DNA from: a virus
Strand: one strand, 5' to 3'
DNA: 43,705 nt
IMG/VR virus record: IMGVR_UViG_3300039159_000815
Coordinates: 1-43,705 of that record
Both the position numbers and the translations under genes were made by a program. The notes beneath the pieces are model-generated. The model had not been told where the DNA came from. It did no database searches and saw nothing but the letters and a program-made list of their open reading frames with translations. The first letter of the stretch is position 1; each line of letters opens with the position of its first letter. This document shows, piece by piece, positions 1 through 9,245 of this stretch.

Positions 1-1959
1 TCAGTAATCCGTCTCCACGTAGACCCCCGAGCAGTCGTAAGCGACCGCCGCAGCTGTTGCACCGTTGTTCATGAACAGCCGGGGCGACAGGAACTGCGTG
101 TTGGCGGGCAGGTCGGCGGTTATCTCCTGCTCAAAGACCGCGCCCGTCACCTCGTTCACCGCCCGCACCCAGACCGACGACCCGTTCGGCGGGGCCGCGA
201 TGAACAGGGTCAGCACGCCGCCAAGTGCGATGGCAAAGGGCGCGCCCATGTCTGTCAGGGTCGGCGCGCCGGTGGCGTCATTGGTCACCATCTGCCAGTT
301 GGCATGGGTGCCGCGCTGGAACCCTATCCCGACCGCGTTGATCACCGTGGCCAGCGTCAGGTTGACGGCAAGCGCGGCAATGGAGCCGTAGAGGCCGAAG
401 AACCCCATGCCGGTCGCCTGCAAGGTAGTCAGAGAAATTCGCGTCAGGAAGGTCCAACCGCCAAGACCAGCGGCGTTTCCTCTCCAGCACGCCCAACCCG
501 CAGAGCGTTGTTCGGCAACTGAATCAACCACCGCAGCCGAGGTAAGACGCCAGCGCCGCATGGAGGCCGCAAGGTTGGTGGCGGCAAGTGTCGGATGCGA
601 GACGGTGCCGACGTTGGTGATCGGCAGACCCTCGGTGGTGATTGTGGTCGTGATTGATGGTGACCAGTTGGCGATCCGGTTCACCCCGAAATGCGGCTGC
701 AGCGGGAAGTCCCGGCCGGAGGGGCGCATCACATCGATCCACGGCGCCCCGGCACGATTGCGGGCATAGACCGCGATTTTGTCGGCGGGGGGCGGGGAAG
801 GTGCGGCGTTCAGCCCCCGCAAGATGGTGGGCTGCGGCAGTTCCACCTGGCCGTTGGTGCGATCCACGATGATGGCATCAAAGAACGCCGATCCATTTGG
901 GCTGACCTTGAAGCTGAAATTGTCGTTGCCCAAGAGACCGATCAGGGCACGGGCCGAAAATCCGGTCTTGAACGCAAAGGCTGCGTCATTCCCGGCTGCC
1001 GCCTTGTTCACCGTCATCTCAACCCCAGCGCCTGCGCTGTTTAACAGGACAGCCGGTGTGTTCATTGACAGGCGGTTGAAGCTGTCGGCTGTGGCTCCAC
1101 CCAGCCCGAGCAGTTGCGCCGTCAAATTGGCCTGCGGCATGGCGACCGCCGAGACAGCATTGGCAAAGGTCACGGTTGGCGTGTTGACGACCGTCGTGCC
1201 GCCCGCGCCAGCCGTGGCGGACCCGATGTTGACGACTGTCGTCGAGCCAGACGCACCGCCGGTGCCGAGGTTCAGCGTTTTGGTCACGCCGGTAGGATTG
1301 ACCCCCGTGCCCATCCCATAGGTCGCAGCGGTGATGGCCGTGCCGATCGATGCCACCGTCGCCGAGACCGTTACCGTGCCAGAGGCTGTCAGTGTTCCCG
1401 TGACGGAGACTGCCCCCGAAGCTGTCAACGTGCCCGAAAACGTCTTGTTGCCGCTGAAAGTTTGGGTCCCGGCGAGGATCGCCAGTTCCGATGATGTGTT
1501 GGGGAGGATAAAGCTGCGTGTCGTGGCCGTGCTGATGCCAGACAACGAAAACACCGCCCTCTTGGTCGGATCGACAGCGTTCACCAGACTGAAGATGGCA
1601 TCCGATACATCCTGCGGCACGCCGACTGGATCCCATGCGCTGCCATCCCAAACACCAAAAGCCGCCTCATCCGCAATCCAGGCCAACCAGCCCGGGCGCG
1701 GCACCAGTCGCATCCAGACCCCATCGACCCAGAAGGCCACGTTCAGATCCCAGCCTGCCCACAACCCCGTGGCCCCACTTGAGACGATATGGCGGTCGCC
1801 ATCTGCGGGAAATGCAGGCGGCGTGGTGCGGCTGCGATCGAGGACCGACAATTGCACCATGGCATCCAGCAGCCGCAGCGCCTCGTTATGGGTGACATGC
1901 TTTTGGGCCTGCGATGCCAGGATATATGGCATCAGGAGGTGGGTGGTGATGTCGGACAT
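1..1959 (-). CDS. DUF2793-containing tail fibre / receptor-binding protein
   Basis: A 652-aa protein with a typical DUF2793 N-terminus (about residues 1-115: SQAQKHVTHNEAL, then W-rich segments around GWDLNVAFWVDG and GWLAWIADEAAFGVWDG). A low-complexity Thr/Ser/Gly/Ala/Val region follows (about 160-270, repeats such as TLTASGTVTV), typical of a beta-structured fibre shaft, and then a globular C-terminus. DUF2793 proteins usually sit last in alphaproteobacterial siphophage tail operons and are thought to be fibres or tip adhesins. Here the gene follows the giant tail-tip gene by 10 bp, with AGCAGGA ahead of the ATG. The stop codon is at the window edge, so the gene is complete. Receptor binding is inferred. 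Confidence 0.8.
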   Translation of the reverse strand: MSDITTHLLMPYILASQAQKHVTHNEALRLLDAMVQLSVLDRSRTTPPAFPADGDRHIVSSGATGLWAGWDLNVAFWVDGVWMRLVPRPGWLAWIADEAAFGVWDGSAWDPVGVPQDVSDAIFSLVNAVDPTKRAVFSLSGISTATTRSFILPNTSSELAILAGTQTFSGNKTFSGTLTASGAVSVTGTLTASGTVTVSATVASIGTAITAATYGMGTGVNPTGVTKTLNLGTGGASGSTTVVNIGSATAGAGGTTVVNTPTVTFANAVSAVAMPQANLTAQLLGLGGATADSFNRLSMNTPAVLLNSAGAGVEMTVNKAAAGNDAAFAFKTGFSARALIGLLGNDNFSFKVSPNGSAFFDAIIVDRTNGQVELPQPTILRGLNAAPSPPPADKIAVYARNRAGAPWIDVMRPSGRDFPLQPHFGVNRIANWSPSITTTITTEGLPITNVGTVSHPTLAATNLAASMRRWRLTSAAVVDSVAEQRSAGWACWRGNAAGLGGWTFLTRISLTTLQATGMGFFGLYGSIAALAVNLTLATVINAVGIGFQRGTHANWQMVTNDATGAPTLTDMGAPFAIALGGVLTLFIAAPPNGSSVWVRAVNEVTGAVFEQEITADLPANTQFLSPRLFMNNGATAAAVAYDCSGVYVETDY

Positions 1960-1969
1960 GGTCCTGCTT

Positions 1970-4900
1970 TCAGAAGGTGAGCGTGACAGATCGCCCAGCG
2001 CCCCGGCCGATCAGGGCCGAGAGCTGGAAGATGCGGATTGCAAGGGACTGGCCCGGGCCGAGGGGCGCGCCCCAATCGGCAGTCTGCTGGGCGGTGGTGT
2101 AGAGGGCGCTCGTCGTGGCAACCTGCAAGGTTCGTTTACGAGTTGCCCCGTCGAGGATTTCCACATCATAGGCCTCGCTGTCCTCTGCCAAAGGCACATC
2201 GCCCATGCCCCAATTGTCGGCCGCCAACGACCGCGACCGGCGTGTCCAGCGGATCGTCAGATCGCCGGGGGTGCGCGCTGTGCGCCACGGCTGTTCGGCA
2301 TGGGCCACCGAAAACGGCCGCAGCCCTGCGCCTTCGGGCGTGAAACTCGTCGCGACAAAGGTGTCATCGCTGACTGGCCGCGATGCCGGGCCGATGCGCC
2401 AGTTCCACGGCAGGCCAAGATCAGCTTCAGCGATGGGCAGCGATGCCAAGGTGGCGTCCAGAACGACGATCCGGGCACCGGTCGAGACCATGCTGACGAC
2501 AGCACCTTCTGTCCCACGCTGGCCTCGCAGCAGGCGGGTCAGGCGATATCGTCCCGGCGCAATCAGTTCGGCATCGTCCGCCTGGACGATTTCCCATTGC
2601 CCAGCGCCGGTTTCGACGGCCAGCGCATTGGCCCCTCCAAGCAGGGCGATATCAGTGACGCTCTCCAGCGTGCCTGAAAACAGATCGATCACCAGCGCAT
2701 TGCCAAGATCGAAGCGCGACACTGGCCCGGCATAGAAGCTTTCCGCGAGCGCACCCATCCGGGCGCGGCCGCCAAATGTGGTCAGCAGCACAAAATCATC
2801 CGTCGCGGCGCTGCGATATACGGCCATCTCACCGGGCCACGGCTTGGCATGGGCTGCAATGAGGGGGCGATGCGCAGGTTGATCCTCGCGAAGCTGTGGC
2901 AGGTCCAGCAGGATCACATCGGGCGTGCCAAATACCATGGGCGTCGAGAGCGAGGCTGGGCGCGGATCACCGGGCGGCAGATCATAGACGGCGCGGTCCT
3001 GACGCACAGCATCGATGCTGCGCAGATCGGAGTCCGCGATGGACACCAGCCGCATTTCTGTCAGGCGTCCGTCATGGTCGAGCAGGATCACATCGCAGGG
3101 ATCCAGCGCCAACATTGAGGGCGGCAACCGAAATACCGCACTTTCGCGCCCGACCCATGCCTCCATTAACGCACGACGGCAGCGGCGTTCCGCCTCTTCG
3201 GGTGGCACCGCCATTGGGAAAGCTTCCGACGCGATGCGCGTGGTGTCGACGGTGATGCGCCGCGCTTCGACCTGTGCTGCGTCATAGTCCTCGTCGGCGC
3301 GGGCGACCTGCCATTTCAGCGCCTGCGGCAGTTCGGTTTCTTGCGCGCGGGTCAGTTCCATCACGTCGCCCTGCGCCGAGGCGGGTGCCACCATGCTGTC
3401 GGGCGTGATGGCCAGACCGGCGATGCGGCCCCGCATCAGGAACTTGATCCGCCCTTCGCTCTCCACCGCATCGAAGCCGAAATGGCGCGCAAGGGTCGAG
3501 ATCGAGGCGCGCGGAGCTTCCAGTGCGGAGATGACATAGCCCTCGACCGCACCCCATAGGCCCGAGACGTCGATCTGGCTCTCGGGCATTCCGGCGCGCA
3601 AGCAAAGGTGGCGCACCAGTGCGGCCAAAGACACCGCGCCCAATCGCCCTGTCAACCAGTGCCCGCGCCGCCAGTTCGGGCCATCGGTCCAGACAGTGGT
3701 CAGTTCGGGAAAAAACGGATAGGGCCGCGCATCCCAAGTCCATGCGGCACATTCCGGCACGGTGACCATCCGCGCGCCGGTCATGCCCGAGATCGGGTTG
3801 TTCGCCGATACGCCCCAAAAAAGGTACGTCGCCTCAAGATAGGCGCGCTGGATCGCATCGTCGCGCCAGCCGCGTGAGAAATACGGCGTAAAGCTTTCCG
3901 ACGACTTCGGATCGAAGAACACGTTAGGCTGGTTGGTGCCACGGTCGATGGCTGGGCAGCCCAGTTCGGTGAACCAGATCGGTTTTGACTGCGGCACCCA
4001 TGCGGTTTGCGTCCCACTCTCCACCCCGCCTGGCCGGTTGAAATGCGGGTTCTGCCACCAGGATCGCAGATCCTTGAAACGGAACACCCATGGTTTGGCT
4101 GCAGCGCCATCGGAGATCGGCGTGCGGTTTTGCGCTATCCGGTTGGCCGGGTTGGCATAGAACCAGTCGAACCCTTCGCCGCCAATGATGTTCGATTGCA
4201 GGTATGAGCGATCATAGATTGCTGGGGCCAGCGCCGCATCGGCATGATCAAAGCCGTCGCGCCAATCCGACATCGGCATGTAGTTATCGATGCCGATGAA
4301 GTCGATGTTGGCATCCGACCACAGTGGGTCGAGGTGGAAATACACATCGCCACTGCCATCGCTCGGATGATGCCCGAAATACTCTGACCAGTCAGAGGCG
4401 TAACCGATCTTGGGCCCAGCTCCGAGGATCGACCTGACAGAGGTCGCGAGGCTTTTGAACGCCATGACTGCGGGATAGGTGCTGGCTCCGCTGCGGATGG
4501 TGGTGAGGCCGGGCATTTCCGACCCAATCAGGAAGGCGTCGACGCCCCCGGCGGCTTTGCACAGATGTGCGTAATGAAGGATCATCCGGCGCAGCCCCCA
4601 TTCGCCGACCGGCCCGGTCCAGCTGACATTTTCGCCGGAGACGTTGAAACTCGCGGGCGTGGCGGTTCCGAACATGGCCGTGACCTGCGTGGCCGCTGCT
4701 GCAGTTTTGTCCACAGATCCGGCGAAGCCCGCCGCCGGGGAACAGGTGATCCGGCCACGCCATGGAAATGTGGGCTGGCCCGCTGTAGCGGCATTGGCGC
4801 TGTAAGGATTGGGTTTGGTGTTGCCGGGCGGCACATCCATGAGGATGAAGGGATAGAAGGTGACGCGCAGGCCCCGGGCCTTCATTTCCTTGATCGCCTG

Positions 4901-5941
4901 CACCACGGTAAAGTCGGCAGGCGTGCCGCCATAGACAGGGCGGTCTTCAGCATCACGGCTGACCAGAAAGGCGTCCGCACGCGAGACCCCGTCGACCGAC
5001 CATGCTGAAGGGGTCGTGGTCTTTACTGAGACCTCGACACCAGGCCGCACCTTGCAATTGCCTGCCCGCAGATCGTCGCCAAACCACGCCACGACCAGAG
5101 AGACGCTTTCCACCGCAGGTGCCATGGATTGAAGACGATCCAGCGCCACGACGATGTCGGCCGTATCTGAAATGGCGTTCAGGTTTTCCGCGACGGTCGC
5201 GCCGCCAGCACCACTGGATTTCTTGACCGGGGCGGTCGCATAGGTGAACTCCCCCGAGGCCGGGATCAGGGTGACGGCCTTGACCAACCCCTCTGCGGTG
5301 TCGGGATCAGCCAACGGCCGGAACACATCAAAGCTGATCTGGGGCAAGCGGTTGCCGAAACCGCTGAGGTCCAACTCTTCAAACACAACATAGGCGGTGC
5401 CGCGATAGGCAGGCGTATTGGCTGCCCCCATTTTGGCCGAAATGAACGGATCAGGGCTTTGCGCCTCGTCGCCGGGATACCAGCGCCAGGTGACACCGGT
5501 CATGTCCATGGGCTTTCCGTCCGCCCAGATGCGGCCAATGCCGGTGATCTCGCCTTCGCAAAGTGCCACGGCGAACGACGCATAATAGAGGTATTCTGTG
5601 GTTTTGACCTTCGGGCCACCACCCTTGCCGCCGCCTTGGCTTGTGGACTTGGTCTCTTCGCGGAAGTCCGTCGCCCAGATGATGTTGCCGCCGATGCGCA
5701 TGCGACCGAAAAGGCGCGGGATCACGGCCCCTTCGGTCGAAGAAGTAATCCGCAGACTGTCCAGCCGCGCACCCTCGATGCGCTGTGCCGGTGCCAGCGA
5801 TGATACAATCCAGCTGTCGACGACCGACCCGATGGTCGAGCCGATGAAACCACCGATGGCAGCACCGGAAAAACCAAGGACGGCACCGCCGAAGCCAGCA
5901 CCGATTGCAGAGCCGACGGCCCCGAGAACTAAAGTTGCCAT
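1970..5941 (-). CDS. GTA-type TIM-barrel tail-tip / host-specificity protein (gp15-like megatron)
   Basis: A 1323-aa baseplate-hub protein. The N-terminus is Gly/Ala-rich and hydrophobic (residues 1-50: VLGAVGSAIGAGFGGAVLG). It leads into a hub domain, then a glycoside-hydrolase-like TIM-barrel region (about 400-750, with KPIWFTELGCPAID and a conserved-looking stretch near LEATYLFWGVSA). A Phage-tail_3-like domain and a beta-rich C-terminus with RYRLTRLLRGQRGTE follow. Size and order match GTA gp15 and the related megatron proteins of Rhodobacteraceae phages. It would form the distal tail tip and act in envelope contact. It lies directly downstream of the NlpC/P60 gene, as in GTA clusters. 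Whether the barrel is catalytic cannot be judged. Confidence 0.9.
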   Translation of the reverse strand: MATLVLGAVGSAIGAGFGGAVLGFSGAAIGGFIGSTIGSVVDSWIVSSLAPAQRIEGARLDSLRITSSTEGAVIPRLFGRMRIGGNIIWATDFREETKSTSQGGGKGGGPKVKTTEYLYYASFAVALCEGEITGIGRIWADGKPMDMTGVTWRWYPGDEAQSPDPFISAKMGAANTPAYRGTAYVVFEELDLSGFGNRLPQISFDVFRPLADPDTAEGLVKAVTLIPASGEFTYATAPVKKSSGAGGATVAENLNAISDTADIVVALDRLQSMAPAVESVSLVVAWFGDDLRAGNCKVRPGVEVSVKTTTPSAWSVDGVSRADAFLVSRDAEDRPVYGGTPADFTVVQAIKEMKARGLRVTFYPFILMDVPPGNTKPNPYSANAATAGQPTFPWRGRITCSPAAGFAGSVDKTAAAATQVTAMFGTATPASFNVSGENVSWTGPVGEWGLRRMILHYAHLCKAAGGVDAFLIGSEMPGLTTIRSGASTYPAVMAFKSLATSVRSILGAGPKIGYASDWSEYFGHHPSDGSGDVYFHLDPLWSDANIDFIGIDNYMPMSDWRDGFDHADAALAPAIYDRSYLQSNIIGGEGFDWFYANPANRIAQNRTPISDGAAAKPWVFRFKDLRSWWQNPHFNRPGGVESGTQTAWVPQSKPIWFTELGCPAIDRGTNQPNVFFDPKSSESFTPYFSRGWRDDAIQRAYLEATYLFWGVSANNPISGMTGARMVTVPECAAWTWDARPYPFFPELTTVWTDGPNWRRGHWLTGRLGAVSLAALVRHLCLRAGMPESQIDVSGLWGAVEGYVISALEAPRASISTLARHFGFDAVESEGRIKFLMRGRIAGLAITPDSMVAPASAQGDVMELTRAQETELPQALKWQVARADEDYDAAQVEARRITVDTTRIASEAFPMAVPPEEAERRCRRALMEAWVGRESAVFRLPPSMLALDPCDVILLDHDGRLTEMRLVSIADSDLRSIDAVRQDRAVYDLPPGDPRPASLSTPMVFGTPDVILLDLPQLREDQPAHRPLIAAHAKPWPGEMAVYRSAATDDFVLLTTFGGRARMGALAESFYAGPVSRFDLGNALVIDLFSGTLESVTDIALLGGANALAVETGAGQWEIVQADDAELIAPGRYRLTRLLRGQRGTEGAVVSMVSTGARIVVLDATLASLPIAEADLGLPWNWRIGPASRPVSDDTFVATSFTPEGAGLRPFSVAHAEQPWRTARTPGDLTIRWTRRSRSLAADNWGMGDVPLAEDSEAYDVEILDGATRKRTLQVATTSALYTTAQQTADWGAPLGPGQSLAIRIFQLSALIGRGAGRSVTLTF

Positions 5942-5953
5942 GTGTTTGAGGTC

Positions 5954-6400
5954 TCAGCGTTGGGGGAACAAAAAGGCGAAAGCGATCTTGCGCGCCCAAA
6001 TCGGCGTCATGATTTCCTCGACCACACCCAGCCGCTCATAGGAATGAATGAAGCGCTCGGACGTGGTCAGAATTCCGACGTGTTTGGCGATGGCGCGCGG
6101 GGCCATTCGAAACAGGAACAGCGCTCCGGGACCGGCTTCAGAGGGCGCGACCTCCCGCATCATGCGGCGCGCGCCATCCGCCAGAATTTCGCGTGGCCCG
6201 GTCTCGCCCCAATCGCGGCTGTAGGGAGGGATGGGAAATGGCTCGTCGCCCACAACCTCACGCCAGACGCCGCGTGCGAGACCGAGGCAATCGCAGCCGA
6301 CGCCGCGCAGACTGGCCTGATCGTGGTAGGGCGTGCCAAGCCAAGACCGCGCGACGGCGATCACCAAGGCGGGATCTGCCGCAGAGGGAAAATGGCTCAC
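5954..6400 (-). CDS. NlpC/P60-family phage cell-wall peptidase (GTA gp14-like)
   Basis: A 148-aa NlpC/P60 cysteine peptidase expected to cleave peptidoglycan stem peptides during DNA entry, as a tail-tip component. The motif GVGCDCLGLARG gives the catalytic Cys (C36 or C38; family alignment favours the Cys before LGL), and AKHVGI (H107) gives the catalytic His. The length is normal for the phage family. Translation probably starts at GTG (6398-6400), overlapping the stop of the upstream DUF2163 gene as GTGA, so coupling is likely. It sits between DUF2163 and the megatron, exactly as in GTA tail modules. Confidence 0.9.
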   Translation of the reverse strand: MSHFPSAADPALVIAVARSWLGTPYHDQASLRGVGCDCLGLARGVWREVVGDEPFPIPPYSRDWGETGPREILADGARRMMREVAPSEAGPGALFLFRMAPRAIAKHVGILTTSERFIHSYERLGVVEEIMTPIWARKIAFAFLFPQR

Positions 6401-7281
6401 AGCACGTTTCCTTCGTGGCCGCCGTCCTGGCTGGCGTAACGCAGCACGGCATCCTGCCCCGGAATGTTCGGAAAGCCCCGGAAGTTGGCCGTATTGGCAA
6501 ACTTCGCGCCGCAGGTTGCCAGCCGCTTGTCGCAGCCCGCGCGCGCGATGAAGCTGTCGCCCTCGGCAATGGCGCGCACAGGTGCTTCTAAGAGGGTCAG
6601 GGTGGCGATGGCATCGGCAATGCCATGCGCCAGCACTTCAGTTATGCGCCCGGCATTGGCACCGCTGGTCCAGGTGATCGTGCCGGAAGTGAACCACCCA
6701 GCGTTAAAACCGGAAAGCCCTGAAGCCATGAACGCCCGGTCGCGCAATAGGTCGGTGACCACGCCCGTGCCCTTATAGACTGCGCTCTCCAGATTGATCC
6801 CACAGCGGGCATCGCCCAAGCGCGCATCACACCCCGCCTGAAACGTCCGCCCGAGGGTCTGGCCCAGCACATGCGCCAGCGACCGGACCTCGGCCACGAA
6901 AGCCATGCGCCCGCGCCGGATTTGGCCCACCGCGCCCCGGCGCAGCAAAACGCGCTGGCTGGTGTTGTCCCAGTTCACCCGCCACAACTCCACCGCCGCA
7001 TTGTCCCAGCGCCCGTCGAGGATGTCGGTTTCCGTGATGCGGTCCGAGGTCAGCACGCCGCTCGCGTCCTGCGCATCGACGGCAAGGTCGGAGCCGGAGC
7101 GGATTTCTGAGGCGGCAAATCCACTCTCTGGCTCAAACTCAGTGCCGTCGAAGCTGAGGGCGCGATCATGATCGGTGAAGCCCAGCGCGACACCATCTGC
7201 CCGCGAAATCCGCCAGCACCAGGACAAGGTAGCAGTGCCATCGTCCAGATGGGCCTGTAGCGCAGGCGAAAAAGATTTCAT
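6397..7281 (-). CDS. DUF2163 tail-tip protein (GTA gp13-like, BR0599 family)
   Basis: A 294-aa protein of the DUF2163 / phage BR0599 family, found in GTA and siphophage distal tails as a hub-domain component. Recognisable parts are the N-terminal WCWRISRADGVALGFTDHDR stretch, the central DILDGRWDNAAVELWRVNW stretch, and a Cys-bearing C-terminal half (GCDARLGDARCGIN, then AGCDKRLATCGAKF), which in GTA gp13 relatives can bind a metal cluster. Its ATG overlaps the preceding stop (ATGA). The gene is adjacent to NlpC/P60 but separated from DUF2460 by the lysis cassette. Confidence 0.88.
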   Translation of the reverse strand: MKSFSPALQAHLDDGTATLSWCWRISRADGVALGFTDHDRALSFDGTEFEPESGFAASEIRSGSDLAVDAQDASGVLTSDRITETDILDGRWDNAAVELWRVNWDNTSQRVLLRRGAVGQIRRGRMAFVAEVRSLAHVLGQTLGRTFQAGCDARLGDARCGINLESAVYKGTGVVTDLLRDRAFMASGLSGFNAGWFTSGTITWTSGANAGRITEVLAHGIADAIATLTLLEAPVRAIAEGDSFIARAGCDKRLATCGAKFANTANFRGFPNIPGQDAVLRYASQDGGHEGNVL

Positions 7282-7487
7282 TTCCGCCCCCAGCCCCGCA
7301 ACAGGGCGACCGACGCCAGCGCCGAGGAAATCACGCCCCCGACCGTACCAGTCAGGGCATAGAGGTTGAACGGGCGCAAATCGAAGCTGCCGGTCAGAAG
7401 GTCGAAATCTGCCAGCCCGGCCATGGCCAGCCCGGAGGCGGCAAGACAGGCCAGATAGACCAGCCCGCGCGCGAGGTTCCAGTTCAT
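7278..7487 (-). CDS. Small two-helix membrane protein of the lysis cassette
   Basis: A 69-aa protein starting MNWNLARG. The ATG overlaps the lysozyme stop as ATGA and is preceded by AAAGGCGACATC, so I prefer this start over longer options. Two hydrophobic segments are visible (about residues 7-25, GLVYLACLAASGLAMAGL; and 43-63, LTGTVGGVISSALASVALL), and the tail RGWGRK is basic. Two helices, a charged C-terminus and a place beside the endolysin fit a class II holin or a spanin-like accessory. I do not recognise a named family, so the role is inferred from context. Confidence 0.6.
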   Translation of the reverse strand: MNWNLARGLVYLACLAASGLAMAGLADFDLLTGSFDLRPFNLYALTGTVGGVISSALASVALLRGWGRK

Positions 7488-8140
7488 GATGTCGCCTTTC
7501 CTTTGAGAAATTTCATCAACCGCTGCCACCGCGACTGTTTAAGGGCGGGTTGGGTTGGCATCGTTGGCAGAACCGGCATATTGGTTGGACGGAGCAATGC
7601 CAGCGCCTCGACCTCGGTCAGCCGCCGGATCGGCCGCGAGAAATCCACCCCTCCGTTGCGATCCACCGCCCAGACCGGGATGGTGCCGGTCGGATAGCGG
7701 CCATTGCGGAACAGATCGCGCTCGGCCTCGCGCCGCGTGCGGATCGCGGCGGGGCGGAGCCAGCCCATGAAGGCTTGCGCAGTGGCGGCGCGGTTGCCCG
7801 CGTTCAGATGCCGGGTCAGCGAGGCCTTGGCTATGCCGCCGGTGTTGTAGTGAAAACTGACCAGCGCATCGAACTCGTGCGGCTCCAGCGGCACCTTCAC
7901 AGCGCGCAACACCTCCGCCTCGTAGGCCACGATGTCGGCGCGAAAGAGCCGAAACGCCTCGCGGATCCCAGCATCCAGATCGGCGGGCATGCCACGCGGC
8001 ATCCGGGCCGGATCGGGTGGACCGGCAGCAGCGGTATGGCCGATGCCGAAGGTCCAGACGTTCTTCATGTCGAGATAGGGTCCGGGCACGAGTCCTTCGT
8101 GCCGGACAAGGGCCAACAGCCCCCGGTCAGTCATGTGCAT
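7484..8140 (-). CDS. Phage lysozyme / endolysin (GH24-like muramidase)
   Basis: A 218-aa protein beginning MHMTDRGLLALVRHEG. The N-terminal pattern RHEG-(7)-LD with WTFGIGHT is the T4-lysozyme/GH24 signature: the catalytic Glu is in RHEG, and the downstream Thr/Asp positions fit the GIGHT stretch. LVSFHYNTGG and FMGWLRPAAIRTRREAERDLF are typical of phage lysozymes. A Pro/Gln-rich C-terminal tail (about 185-218) follows the domain. It would hydrolyse murein glycan at the end of infection. Small membrane-protein genes flank it, forming a lysis cassette. No signal peptide is visible, so release should depend on a holin. Confidence 0.88.
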   Translation of the reverse strand: MHMTDRGLLALVRHEGLVPGPYLDMKNVWTFGIGHTAAAGPPDPARMPRGMPADLDAGIREAFRLFRADIVAYEAEVLRAVKVPLEPHEFDALVSFHYNTGGIAKASLTRHLNAGNRAATAQAFMGWLRPAAIRTRREAERDLFRNGRYPTGTIPVWAVDRNGGVDFSRPIRRLTEVEALALLRPTNMPVLPTMPTQPALKQSRWQRLMKFLKGKATS

Positions 8141-8144
8141 GGGA

Positions 8145-8279
8145 TCACCCGAAAATGAAGGAAAGGATCAGTATCAGCGCAGCGACCAGAAGGCCGATAC
8201 GCAGGCGGTGGCTGAATGCCTGTGCTGGATCGACGGCATCGCAGCGGATGGCGCGCGCAAGGCGGAGAAGTTCATGCAT
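8145..8279 (-). CDS. Very small single-span membrane protein in lysis cassette
   Basis: A 44-aa reading frame starting MHELLRLARAIR. Its ATG overlaps the end of the upstream holin-like gene and its stop lies just before the lysozyme start. The C-terminus is a single hydrophobic helix (LRIGLLVAALILILSFIFG) and the N-terminal half is basic and amphipathic. A longer frame upstream exists but would run through the holin gene. Position and topology suggest a lysis accessory (antiholin or spanin-like). No family recognised. Confidence 0.5.
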   Translation of the reverse strand: MHELLRLARAIRCDAVDPAQAFSHRLRIGLLVAALILILSFIFG

Positions 8280-8622
8280 CCGGGCTGCCCCCTTTGCCGC
8301 TGCGCAGTCGGGCGAGGACAACCTCGATGAAGGCGGGGCCGAAGACGCCGACCAGATAGGCGGCCGAACCCGCCGCACCCCCGGCCGGGATCGCCTGCGA
8401 TGGCAAGCCGAGCCAAGCGGTAATGACCGCCATCGACAGACTTCCCATCCCCGCCGCGATCAGACCGCCCAGCAGGATGTGACGCAGGGCATCGCGCAGC
8501 CGCATCCGTGTGGTCAGCGCGTTGGTGGCACCGCCGAGCGCGCCCCAGGCAGCTAGGATGACGGCGGTGGAGGTTGCCAGATCGCGCAAAACGGCGGCGA
8601 CAAAGCCAGTCTCTTCGTTCAT
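8272..8622 (-). CDS. Putative phage holin
   Basis: A 116-aa protein, MNEETGFVAAVLRDLATS, with about three hydrophobic segments (around residues 15-32, 46-70 and 78-104) and a short charged C-terminus (RLRSGKGGSPDA). A small multi-span protein two genes ahead of an endolysin is the usual arrangement for a class I-like holin that permeabilises the inner membrane. Its start overlaps the end of the DUF2460 gene. The resemblance to LydA/superfamily III holins is general; holin function is inferred from topology and neighbours. Confidence 0.65.
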   Translation of the reverse strand: MNEETGFVAAVLRDLATSTAVILAAWGALGGATNALTTRMRLRDALRHILLGGLIAAGMGSLSMAVITAWLGLPSQAIPAGGAAGSAAYLVGVFGPAFIEVVLARLRSGKGGSPDA

Positions 8623-9245
8623 CGCCGGATCTCCAGCAGGGGAATGGATGTGATCGAGCCGAGCCGTTCGAGGTCGAGGGTCACGTCGAGCATGTCGGTG
8701 TCGAAGCGAACGGAGACGTCGAATTCGAAGCCCGCCGTGATCGCGACACCAGCGCCGGGGGCGGTGGTGAAGGTGACGCTGCCGGTGGTGGTATCGACGC
8801 TCCAGCCCGACATCTGCCCGACGCCGTTCAAGGCGATCCGGACGGTCCCTGCCACCGGCTTGGCGATCGCGCGGGTCCAGCTTTGCGCACCGGAGGTGTA
8901 GCGCTTCAGCAGGGCGAACGTCGTGACAGCACCATTGCCGGTTCCGATGGGCTGGTCAGTCGGGGCCACAGCCTGCGACGGCAGGCAAGACTTGTAGTCG
9001 GCCCAATCCTTGTAACGAAATCCGTGCAGACGGCCGTTGCGCCCCTCAAAGAAGGCAACCACCGCCGCCAGATCATCGGCGCGGCGGATGCCATATGCGA
9101 CATCATAGCGGCGGCGCGAGTTGGCCCAGCTGGCATTGCGCTCCTCGTCGCCGCTCGCAAGTTCCACGATCTGGGTGCGCCGTTCCGGCCCGCCGCGCGC
9201 GCCACGGCTGATGTTGTCGGGGAACCTAACCTCGTGAAACGCCAT
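8619..9245 (-). CDS. DUF2460 distal tail protein (GTA gp12-like, TIGR02217)
   Basis: A 208-aa DUF2460 protein. Family hallmarks are the N-terminus AFHEVRFPDNISRGARGGP, RRRYDVAYGIR and FFEGRNGRLHGFRYKDWADYKS. It corresponds to GTA gp12, the distal tail protein that caps the tube below the tape-measure terminus. The ATG at 9243-9245 overlaps the tape-measure stop region (ATGTGATG) and follows AGGAGAGG; a GTG one codon upstream is possible. The reading frame is intact and of normal length. Confidence 0.9.
   Translation of the reverse strand: MAFHEVRFPDNISRGARGGPERRTQIVELASGDEERNASWANSRRRYDVAYGIRRADDLAAVVAFFEGRNGRLHGFRYKDWADYKSCLPSQAVAPTDQPIGTGNGAVTTFALLKRYTSGAQSWTRAIAKPVAGTVRIALNGVGQMSGWSVDTTTGSVTFTTAPGAGVAITAGFEFDVSVRFDTDMLDVTLDLERLGSITSIPLLEIRR

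Noticed and set aside
1331-2677. Plus-strand 448-codon open frame spanning two tail genes
   Set aside because: Antisense to the DUF2793 and TIM-barrel genes; no protein likeness and no ribosome binding site.
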